A stretch of 12,507 nucleotides of DNA from Rhodospirillales bacterium (GTDB lineage Bacteria; Pseudomonadota; Alphaproteobacteria; Acetobacterales; Acetobacteraceae), in the NCBI GenBank assembly GCA_028866335.1, contig JAGWIL010000029.1, forward strand, positions 1 to 12,507. The letters run 5' to 3'. The notes under the pieces are model-generated. The model was not told where the DNA came from. It did not search any database and saw nothing but the letters and a program-made list of their open reading frames with translations. This document shows positions 1-5,715 of this stretch, one piece after another. Both the position numbers and the translations under genes were made by a program. Numbering within the stretch: the stretch's first letter is position 1; every line of letters starts with the position of its first letter.

Positions 1-459
1 TTTCTGGATGAGCCTACCGCGGGTGTGGACGTTAACCTCCGGCGCGATATGTGGGCGCTGGTCCGCAGCTTGCGGGATAAAGGCGTCACCATCATTCTCA
101 CGACCCACTATATCGAGGAAGCTGAGGAAATGTCTGACCGGGTGGGGGTGATCACCGGGGGGCGGTTATTGCTGGTGGAGAAAACCTCGGCGCTGATGCA
201 AAAGCTCGGAAAACGCAAACTCACCCTCATGCTGCAACACCCACTTGCCTATCTCCCTGCCGGGCTGGACCCGTGGGAGCTGGCGCTCGACGAGCAAGGC
301 CAGGTGCTTACCTACGCGTTCGATGCCAATGCGGAGGATAACGGCATTCCAGCCCTGCTGCGCCGCATGACCGAGCTCGGCATAGATTTCCGGGATTTGG
401 ACACAAGCCGCAGCTCGCTTGAAGACATCTTCGTCGGCCTGGTGGGAGAAGCAGCATGA
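1..459 (+). CDS. ABC transporter ATP-binding protein, C-terminal part (YadG/NodI type)
   Basis: This is the 3' end of an ATPase gene whose start lies left of the window; 152 codons remain. The visible sequence opens inside the Walker B motif (FLDEPTAGVD) with its catalytic Glu, followed by the D-loop. About 20 residues later comes the switch histidine in ILTTHYIEEAEEM. The Walker A and ABC signature motifs are therefore off-window. The tail SSLEDIFVGLVGE is typical of ATPases that pair with ABC-2 type permeases. By family knowledge it hydrolyses ATP at the inner face of the membrane to drive export by the permease encoded next. Its stop TGA overlaps the permease start (ATGA, 4 bases), so the two are translationally coupled. 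The substrate cannot be read from the sequence. The first in-frame GTG at 25 is not a real start. Confidence 0.93.
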   Translation, partial: FLDEPTAGVDVNLRRDMWALVRSLRDKGVTIILTTHYIEEAEEMSDRVGVITGGRLLLVEKTSALMQKLGKRKLTLMLQHPLAYLPAGLDPWELALDEQGQVLTYAFDANAEDNGIPALLRRMTELGIDFRDLDTSRSSLEDIFVGLVGEAA

Positions 460-1217
460 ACCACCACGCCATCTGGACAATTTACCGTGCCGAAATGGCG
501 CGAATGCGCCGCACCTTCTGGCAGAGCATCGCCACGCCGGTTATCACCACTGTTTTGTATTTTATTGTATTTGGCGGCGCCATCGGCTCGCGCATTCAAC
601 ATGTCGGCGGTGTTGGCTACGGCGCGTTTATCGTACCCGGCCTTATCATGCTGACCATTCTTACCCAAAGCGTCAGTAACGCCTCCATTGGCATTTATTT
701 CCCGATATTCACAAAAACAATTTATGAGATTTTAGCGGCACCTCTCTCTGCCATGGAGATCGTGCTGGCTTATGTCGGCGCGGCGGCAACAAAATCGGTT
801 TTATTGGCGCTTATCATTCTGGGCACCGCAACCTTCTTTGCGCCGCTGCATATTCTGCACCCCGGCTGGATGATCGCCTTCATGCTGCTCACCGCCATCA
901 CCTTCAGCCTGTTTGGCTTCATCATTGGCATATGGGCGCAGAGTTTCGAGCAATTGGCCATCATACCTTCTCTCATCATCACGCCGCTTACCTTTCTGGG
1001 TGGCGCGTTTTATTCAATCGACATGCTGCCGCAGCCCTGGCGAACATTTAACCTGCTCAACCCGGTTGTTTATCTGGTCAGCGGGTTCCGGTGGAGTTTC
1101 TTTGGCACCGGAGAGATTGGGGTTGGGCTCAGCCTGGCCTTCACCGGCGTGTTCATGGCCATCTGCCTTGCTTTGATCGGTTGGATGTTCAAGACCGGGT
1201 ATCGGCTGAAACCTTAA
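456..1217 (+). CDS. ABC-2 type transporter permease (YadH-like)
   Basis: A 253-residue integral membrane protein with six predicted membrane segments, the usual size for ABC-2 permeases. It has an N-terminal amphipathic stretch, then a helix around residues 25-50 (PVITTVLYFIVFGGAIGSR) and the conserved FIVPGLIML segment near 65. The late motif IITPLTFLGGAFYSI is followed by LNPVVYLVSGFRW, a hallmark of the NodJ/YadH family. From memory it resembles E. coli YadH along its whole length. It forms the membrane channel of an exporter with the ATPase upstream. The start ATG at 456 overlaps the ATPase stop and has a GGAG-type ribosome site about 8 bases before it. Substrate unknown: YadGH relatives are mostly uncharacterised, whereas NodIJ exports lipo-oligosaccharides. 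Confidence 0.93.
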   Translation: MNHHAIWTIYRAEMARMRRTFWQSIATPVITTVLYFIVFGGAIGSRIQHVGGVGYGAFIVPGLIMLTILTQSVSNASIGIYFPIFTKTIYEILAAPLSAMEIVLAYVGAAATKSVLLALIILGTATFFAPLHILHPGWMIAFMLLTAITFSLFGFIIGIWAQSFEQLAIIPSLIITPLTFLGGAFYSIDMLPQPWRTFNLLNPVVYLVSGFRWSFFGTGEIGVGLSLAFTGVFMAICLALIGWMFKTGYRLKP

Positions 1218-1218
1218 A

Positions 1219-1236
1219 TAATTAATTGATTAATTA
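1219..1236. repeat. AT-only perfect palindrome after the permease gene
   Basis: An 18-base perfect inverted repeat, arms TAATTAAT and ATTAATTA around a TG centre, made almost wholly of A and T. It begins 2 bases after the permease stop. It has no G+C stem and so is not a standard terminator. It sits about 37 bases upstream of the proposed -35 box of the next transcription unit and could be a protein-binding site or a flexible A+T segment. No function can be assigned. Confidence 0.4.
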
Positions 1237-1272
1237 AGACTTGCTTCTGTCAGGCATTTAACCAGCCCAGGC

Positions 1273-1301
1273 GTGACAGAGCATGTTCTGCGGATTATAT
1301 T
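1273..1301 (+). promoter_or_regulatory. sigma70-like promoter of the lipoprotein-chorismatase unit
   Basis: A -35 box GTGACA (1273-1278; 5 of 6 match TTGACA) and a -10 box TATATT (1296-1301; 5 of 6 match TATAAT) are separated by exactly 17 bases. Transcription would begin near 1308, giving a leader of about 25 bases before the TTG start proposed at 1333. The GTG that opens the longest frame lies inside the -35 box, which argues against using it as the start codon. Confidence 0.55.
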
Positions 1302-1332
1302 GAGCTGGTCTTTCATAATATACGGATTTTCC

Positions 1333-2070
1333 TTGCGCCGCCTGGTTTTCCCCCTTCTAGCACTCCCGTTTTTTCTTACCGGATGCCACCAGGGCTATTC
1401 CCCCAACACCTATGCGTCCAACGCCGCACAGGTTGAGGCCAATGTGCAGCGGGGTGTTATTATCGGTGTGCGACAGGTTATGATTAGCGCCAGCGGCATT
1501 GTGGGCGCAGCCACCGGCGGTGCTGCTGGAGGCGTGGCCGGGTCGCAAATTGCGGGCGGGCCGGTGGTTACCGCATTGGGCGCAATAGGCGGCACTTTGG
1601 TGGGCGGCGTGGGCGGCACGGCGGCGGCGCAGGCGATTTCGAACACCAAGGGCTGGGAATATATCGTTCAGGAGACCGGAGACAAGCTGGTTTCCGTGAC
1701 GCAGACCAGCAAAACCTCGCTGCCGGAAGGGCTGCATGTTCTGGTTATCTCCGATTCACAGCAGGCCAGGATTGTGCCCGATTATACGGTGCAGCCGCCG
1801 GCGGCGGCCAAGCCGGTTGTGGTAAGCAATGGTTCGACGTCAACCGAGATAAATCTAAACCCGCTTCCGGCGCCTGCTGCGGTGGCGGACCCGCTTCCGG
1901 AAACACCTGCCGATGCGGTGGACAATTCTGTATCGGCTCCCGCCTCTGCCAGCCCCGCTCCGGCGGCGCCAATGCCTTCACCCGCCCAAACTGCCACGCC
2001 GAGTGCAGCGGCACCTGTTGGAGCAACGCAGAGCGCACCAGCCGCAGCAACAACTTCCCCGCCTGGGTAA
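1333..2070 (+). CDS. SlyB-like glycine-zipper outer-membrane lipoprotein
   Basis: A 245-residue lipoprotein. From the TTG start at 1333 the N-terminus is a compact lipoprotein signal: RR, a hydrophobic stretch, then the lipobox LTGC with the lipidated Cys at residue 18. A weak ribosome site ACGGA lies 6 bases upstream. The frame is open back to a GTG at 1273, but that adds 20 residues before the signal and falls in a promoter box. Residues about 50-105 are a glycine zipper (GGAAGGVAGSQIAGG, then GAIGGTLVGGVGG), preceded by RGVIIGVRQV and followed by a small beta module (GWEYIVQETGDK to LVISDSQQARIVPDY), as in SlyB/17-kDa antigen proteins. The last 90 residues are Ala/Pro-rich, low complexity and probably disordered or wall-spanning; most SlyB proteins lack this extension. 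It is likely anchored in the outer membrane with an envelope-integrity role, as inferred from the family. The chorismatase gene abuts it directly. Confidence 0.82.
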   Translation: MRRLVFPLLALPFFLTGCHQGYSPNTYASNAAQVEANVQRGVIIGVRQVMISASGIVGAATGGAAGGVAGSQIAGGPVVTALGAIGGTLVGGVGGTAAAQAISNTKGWEYIVQETGDKLVSVTQTSKTSLPEGLHVLVISDSQQARIVPDYTVQPPAAAKPVVVSNGSTSTEINLNPLPAPAAVADPLPETPADAVDNSVSAPASASPAPAAPMPSPAQTATPSAAAPVGATQSAPAAATTSPPG

Positions 2071-3078
2071 GTGGATATGCCGGACGCAATCAACGGCCAG
2101 AAACAACTTGGCGATAATGCCCTAGATGTTTCTTATCTCAACCTTTCCAGCGCCCGCGCCCGCTGCGCCAATGGTTCCAGACTATTAGGCGTGGTGGGGT
2201 ATGGCACAGAGCGGCCAGATTTTCTGCCGCCCCACACCCCCTTTATCTCAACATCGCTAAAACCAGCCGTCGGCGGTGCTGGGCTGGAGCTTTGGCAAAC
2301 CTCATCACCATGCCGGGGTATAACGCTTGGCCCCGTTACAGGCGCATGCAGCGATGATTTTGCCTTTGGGGCAATCACCCTGGCAGATGCGCAGGGCAAA
2401 GACCTGGAAGAGGCTGTTCATGCCGCGTATCTCGCGATTTTTGATTTTTTGGAGAGTACCGGCTTCACCGCACCTCTGCGGTTTTGGAATTACCTCTCGG
2501 ATATTACACGCGAAGAAGCCGGGCTTGAACGATACCGCTGGTTTAACATTGGCAGGGAGCGTGCATTTGAGGCGAGACTGCGCGAGACGTTGCCGCCCGC
2601 GGCCAGTGGCGTCGGCGGGACCCACGGTGCCTCCGCAATTTATTTTTTAGCCGCTCCTGCGCCAGCCCACCCAGTTGAAAACCCCCGCCAGGTGAGCGCC
2701 TTTGCGTATCCGCCGGTTTATGGCCCGCAAAGCCCGAGTTTTTCCCGTGCCTCGGTTTATAACGCCACAGCTACGCCGCTGATGTTCATATCGGGCACCG
2801 CCAGCATTATCGGACATGAAAGCCGCCATGCGAACGATCTGCCCGGCCAAATTGCTGAAACAATTGAAAATCTACGCGCTGTTATCGGTGCTGCGGGCAT
2901 AACTGCCCCAGGGGGTTGGGCTTTTAAAATTTACTTGCGCAACCCCGCATATCGCGATGAGGTTGAGCCTGCGCTCGTCGCGGCTTTCGGCGCTGCCACT
3001 CAACGCCTCTATCTGCATGGCGAGATTTGCCGGGCTGAGTTAATGTTGGAAATAGAGGCTTTTTACACTGCGGCGTGA
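2071..3078 (+). CDS. chorismatase of the FkbO/Hyg5/XanB2 family
   Basis: A 335-residue protein (from GTG 2071; ATG 2077 is an equally good start) recognised by family motifs once annotated as 'pteridine-dependent deoxygenase-like'. They are FAFGAI (97-102), LRFWNYLSDI (136-145), ENPRQVSAF (203-211) running into YGPQSPSFSRA (217-227), SGTASIIGHESRH (241-253), and a C-terminal helix with Cys320 and Glu327. From memory, the last two match the Hyg5 pair Cys327 and catalytic Glu334, which have the same spacing of seven. Family members remove pyruvate from chorismate to give 3,4-dihydroxycyclohexadienoate (FkbO), 3-hydroxybenzoate (Hyg5) or 3- plus 4-hydroxybenzoate (XanB2). Ala244 in GTAS together with the Cys would suit a XanB2-like type, but the subtype is not certain. 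Expected to be cytosolic. The start follows the lipoprotein stop with no gap, so it is probably co-transcribed. No polyketide or pigment genes are visible beside it. Confidence 0.88.
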   Translation: MDMPDAINGQKQLGDNALDVSYLNLSSARARCANGSRLLGVVGYGTERPDFLPPHTPFISTSLKPAVGGAGLELWQTSSPCRGITLGPVTGACSDDFAFGAITLADAQGKDLEEAVHAAYLAIFDFLESTGFTAPLRFWNYLSDITREEAGLERYRWFNIGRERAFEARLRETLPPAASGVGGTHGASAIYFLAAPAPAHPVENPRQVSAFAYPPVYGPQSPSFSRASVYNATATPLMFISGTASIIGHESRHANDLPGQIAETIENLRAVIGAAGITAPGGWAFKIYLRNPAYRDEVEPALVAAFGAATQRLYLHGEICRAELMLEIEAFYTAA

Positions 3079-3093
3079 GTTGACCAGATATCC

Positions 3094-3119
3094 GCCTGCC
3101 CCGTTTGTGCGAGGCAGGC
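3094..3119. terminator. hairpin between convergent genes
   Basis: A perfect 7-base inverted repeat (GCCTGCC at 3094-3100 and GGCAGGC at 3113-3119) with a 12-base loop. It lies between the ends of the chorismatase gene and the leftward PepSY gene. It could serve both directions as a terminator, but neither side has a clear T run, so the call rests on stem and location only. Confidence 0.35.
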
Positions 3120-3137
3120 TGGTTTAGCGATTGGCTG

Positions 3138-3515
3138 TTAATCGGGGTTCGGGCCTTCGACCCTGTTTTCAAGCAACGCACCGTTCATGGCGTCCACGCC
3201 GACCTCGCGCGTGTCTGCTCCGGATTTGACGTCGAAAGAATAGCGCAGACCGCTACCGCCTGGTTCTTTCTCCAGCTCTTCATTCACAACGCTGCCAGGC
3301 TGGGCCTTCAAGGCGATCTGCAACGCATCGTTAAAGCCCAGCTTGGGGCTTCCGGCTACATCCTGAGCGGTTTGCACGGTTGCAGAGTTTTGATGGCGTT
3401 GCCCGGTTTGCATCATGGAATGCGAGGCGGAAGGGGCCTCAGCGAGCGCTGGGCCAGCAAGCCCGGCGAGGACGGCGAATGCACCAAGCGAAAGAGTTGG
3501 GCATAAAAACTTCAT
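3138..3515 (-). CDS. secreted PepSY-domain protein
   Basis: A 125-residue protein with a clear signal peptide: MKFL, a hydrophobic core, then a cleavage site after GPALA at residues 21-25. A polar linker follows, rich in Ser and Gln. A single PepSY-type domain fills about residues 57-118, seen as LGFNDALQIALKAQPG (helix), then LRYSFDV and REVGVDAMNGALLEN (beta strands). PepSY domains are small periplasmic modules that bind or inhibit other proteins; no catalytic residue is expected. The start ATG at 3515 has a good ribosome site (GGAGA about 6 bases upstream). It lies 87 bases downstream of acr3 on the same strand, so it could be read through from the ars operon or have its own promoter. Its role and partner are unknown; two-component kinases and propeptides are typical partners elsewhere. 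Confidence 0.8.
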   Translation of the reverse strand: MKFLCPTLSLGAFAVLAGLAGPALAEAPSASHSMMQTGQRHQNSATVQTAQDVAGSPKLGFNDALQIALKAQPGSVVNEELEKEPGGSGLRYSFDVKSGADTREVGVDAMNGALLENRVEGPNPD

Positions 3516-3602
3516 TCTCAGTCTCCGTTGACGGTTCAGTCATGACGCTGGGCTTTGCACAACGCCACGGAACCGTTTTACCGAAGGATACTTAGGTGAA
3601 AC

Positions 3603-4661
3603 TTAGCTGCCACGCTCATACCAGTTTTGAGTTGCCATCACGAGCCTGACGGTTAGCAGCATCACCGGCACTTCAATCAACACACCAACAACTGTTGCCA
3701 ATGCGGCACCTGAATTGAAGCCGAACAGGCTGATGGCTGCCGCTACCGCCAGCTCAAAGAAATTTGAGGCACCGATCAACGCCGAAGGGCAAGCGATGTT
3801 ATGCGCCTCGCCCAGCGCGCGGTTAAGCCCATAGGCCAGCGCAGCATTGAAAAAAACCTGCACCAAAATTGGCACCGCCAACAGCGCGATGATAAGCGGC
3901 TGCCTGATAATTTCCTGACCCTGAAACGCGAATAACAGCACCAAAGTGAGCAGCAAAGCGAGGATGGACCATGGCCCGATTTTATCCATTGCCGCGTTAA
4001 AAAACGCCTGCCCACGCCTTAATAAATTACGACGCCAGAGTTGCGCTACAATCACCGGCAAAACGATGTAAAGCCCCACCGATGTGAGCAATGTTGCCCA
4101 GGGCACAGTAATCGACGAAAGCCCAAGCAGAAGCCCGACGATAGGCGCGAAGGCGAACACCATGATGGTGTCATTCAATGCCACCTGCGAAAGCGTAAAC
4201 AGCGGGTCGCCGTTTGAAAGGCGGCTCCACACAAACACCATGGCGGTGCACGGTGCCGCGGCGAGCAAAATCAATCCGGCGATATAGCTATCAATTTGCC
4301 CAGTAGGCAGCAAAGGGCGGAACAAATGCCCGATGAAAAGCGAGGCCAACAGCGCCATGGAAAATGGCTTGACCATCCAGTTGACGAACAACGTTATGCC
4401 AATGCCGCGCGCATGCTGCTTAACCTCGTGCAGTGCCGCGAAATCAACCTTCATCAGCATGGGGATGATCATGATCCAGATTAGCACCCCGACAGGGAGA
4501 TTAACCTGAGCGACTTGCATACGGCCAATGGCCTGGAACAGCCCCGGCGCCACCTGCCCCGCCAAAATTCCGGCGATGATGCACAAGAACACCCATAAAC
4601 TCAGGAAGCGTTCAAAGATGCTCATCTGCGGTGTAATTGAAGTTTCACATTGTACGGACAT
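3603..4661 (-). CDS. acr3: Acr3-type arsenite efflux permease
   Basis: A 352-residue membrane protein with about ten membrane segments, the normal size for Acr3 of the BASS superfamily (distinct from the larger ArsB antiporter). Diagnostic stretches are MSIFERFLSLWV at the N-terminus, the Cys-containing helix AAAPCTAMVFVWSR (the conserved Cys is needed for arsenite transport in studied members), QVALNDTIMVFAFAP in the middle, and SALIGASNFFELAVAAA near the C-terminus. It expels arsenite using the proton motive force. The start ATG at 4661 lies 9 bases after the arsC stop; an internal ATG at 4625 would give the more typical MSIFERF start. Neither has a strong ribosome site, so coupling to arsC translation is likely. 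It is the last gene of the arsR-arsC-acr3 operon. Confidence 0.95.
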   Translation of the reverse strand: MSVQCETSITPQMSIFERFLSLWVFLCIIAGILAGQVAPGLFQAIGRMQVAQVNLPVGVLIWIMIIPMLMKVDFAALHEVKQHARGIGITLFVNWMVKPFSMALLASLFIGHLFRPLLPTGQIDSYIAGLILLAAAPCTAMVFVWSRLSNGDPLFTLSQVALNDTIMVFAFAPIVGLLLGLSSITVPWATLLTSVGLYIVLPVIVAQLWRRNLLRRGQAFFNAAMDKIGPWSILALLLTLVLLFAFQGQEIIRQPLIIALLAVPILVQVFFNAALAYGLNRALGEAHNIACPSALIGASNFFELAVAAAISLFGFNSGAALATVVGVLIEVPVMLLTVRLVMATQNWYERGS

Positions 4662-4670
4662 GGTGATGTC

Positions 4671-5084
4671 TCAGAATTTCAGAGCCGTACGCACGGCGGG
4701 CAACAGGCGGGCCTGGATGTCGTCCCGTACACGTACGAAACTCTCCAGCTTCTCCCCATGGGGGTCATGAAACGAGATATGGATGCGTGCAACCGGCTTT
4801 GGAAAAACCGGGCATGTTTCCTTGGCGTTATCGCAAACGGTCACAACAAGATCGATCAGTTCGTTGATGACCGCATCAATATTTTTTGGGTACAACCCAT
4901 CGGTTGGCAGCCCGGCCAGTTTCAACGCTTCCAGCGCCCCATCAGCCACTTTTGGTTGCGGGCGCGTACCGGCGGAGAGCACGCGCACCGCATCTCCGAG
5001 ATCATGCCGGAGCAGCACTTCCGCCATTTGCGAGCGGCAGGAATTGCCGGTGCAGAGAATTAGAACCGTTTTTTGCAAAGTCAT
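4671..5084 (-). CDS. arsC: arsenate reductase, LMW-phosphatase (thioredoxin-coupled) type
   Basis: A 137-residue enzyme that reduces arsenate to arsenite so that Acr3 can export it. The phosphatase-like anion loop is CTGNSCRS (Cys11 nucleophile, Arg17). The second redox pair is Cys84 and Cys91 in VCDNAKETCPVFP, with six residues between them. This three-cysteine layout matches the S. aureus pI258 ArsC family, where the disulfide is recycled by thioredoxin, and not the glutaredoxin-type E. coli ArsC. The frame opens at a TTG (5090), but ATG 5084 is preferred: AAGGA lies 8 bases upstream and the protein then starts right at the first beta strand. The gene lies 27 bases after arsR and 9 bases before acr3. 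Cytosolic. Confidence 0.94.
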   Translation of the reverse strand: MTLQKTVLILCTGNSCRSQMAEVLLRHDLGDAVRVLSAGTRPQPKVADGALEALKLAGLPTDGLYPKNIDAVINELIDLVVTVCDNAKETCPVFPKPVARIHISFHDPHGEKLESFVRVRDDIQARLLPAVRTALKF

Positions 5085-5111
5085 GCTCAAAATCCTTGAG
5101 AACCCAGAAAA

Positions 5112-5468
5112 TTACATCGCTTTTTTGGGCGGGGGCGAGACGAGGCCGGTGCCATTGCAAACGCCCGGGATACAGGCTGCCACATCACCCTGGCAGCAAT
5201 TTTCCGTAAGATAAGCCAGCAAGGCGTTCATGCTGGCGAATTCAGCCGAATAAATTAAGGAACGGCTTTCGCGCTGAAAGCTCACCAGCCCGGCATGGCG
5301 CAGCTCTTTAAGGTGAAACGACAGCGTGGCCGGGGGCAGGCCCAAACGCTCCGCCAACTGGCCCGCTGCCAAGCCTTCAGGGCCAGCCTGCACAAGGGCC
5401 CGAAAAATATCCAGCCGGGCCCCCTGGGCCAAAGCTGCCATGGCGATGAGGGCCGTTTGCTTATCCAT
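5112..5468 (-). CDS. arsR: ArsR-family arsenite-responsive repressor
   Basis: A 118-residue winged-helix repressor of the ArsR/SmtB family. The recognition region is LAERLGLPPATLSFHLKELRHAGLV (about 38-62) followed by the wing RESRSLIYSA. The classic ELCVCDL metal site in the DNA-binding helix is absent. Instead there are C-terminal cysteines: Cys91-Cys92 in TENCCQG, Cys99 and Cys104. This resembles the separately evolved As(III) site described for Acidithiobacillus ferrooxidans ArsR, which uses a CC pair plus a third Cys a few residues on. When arsenite binds, the protein should leave its operator and let arsR-arsC-acr3 be transcribed. No Shine-Dalgarno sequence precedes the ATG at 5468, and A+T-rich promoter-like DNA runs almost up to it, so the message may be leaderless or very short-leadered. 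Confidence 0.94.
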   Translation of the reverse strand: MDKQTALIAMAALAQGARLDIFRALVQAGPEGLAAGQLAERLGLPPATLSFHLKELRHAGLVSFQRESRSLIYSAEFASMNALLAYLTENCCQGDVAACIPGVCNGTGLVSPPPKKAM

Positions 5469-5473
5469 GTTTT

Positions 5474-5503
5474 TATAATTATGGAAATATAGACAATCGT
5501 CAA
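5474..5503 (-). promoter_or_regulatory. ars promoter and candidate ArsR operator
   Basis: An imperfect dyad at 5474-5491 has plus-strand arms TATAATT and AAATATA around ATGG (6 of 7 positions pair). It lies 6 bases upstream of the arsR start. A -35-like TTGACG reads leftward at 5503-5498. The -10 is ambiguous: CATAAT at 14 bases spacing, AATTAT at 17, or TATAAA at 20. In each case the dyad overlaps the core promoter, which suits repression by an ArsR dimer. Confidence 0.45.
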
Positions 5504-5542
5504 GTTATCTTATTGTCAGCCTCAGGGGTCAAATCCCAGCGT

Positions 5543-5557
5543 TATGTAAGCTACATA
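5543..5557. repeat. small dyad in the arsR / propeller-gene intergenic region
   Basis: A perfect 6-base inverted repeat TATGTA-AGC-TACATA. It lies in the 247-base gap between the divergent arsR gene and the propeller gene, and could be a regulator-binding site for either. The rest of that gap (5558-5704) shows no recognisable gene, RNA or strong promoter. Confidence 0.3.
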
Positions 5558-5715
5558 GGCGCTTCTGTTACTTTATAAACTCGGATATCCTGGCTGAACT
5601 CGTCATTCGATGCACCACAAAGCCATCTTCGGAATGATGCTCTACGTTCTGGAGGCGGAATACATCGAAGGCCGCTCGTTTGTCTGATTGGTAGCGCGTT
5701 CCGTAAGGGGATAAA

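Noticed and set aside
2305..2650. Open frames on both strands inside the chorismatase gene
   Set aside because: The frame at 2071-3078 contains every family motif in order; these are shadows.
5521..5540. A stretch resembling a tRNA T-arm (GGGGTCAAATCCC)
   Set aside because: The loop is one base short, and no acceptor stem, anticodon arm or D-arm surrounds it; not a tRNA or a convincing attachment-site remnant.
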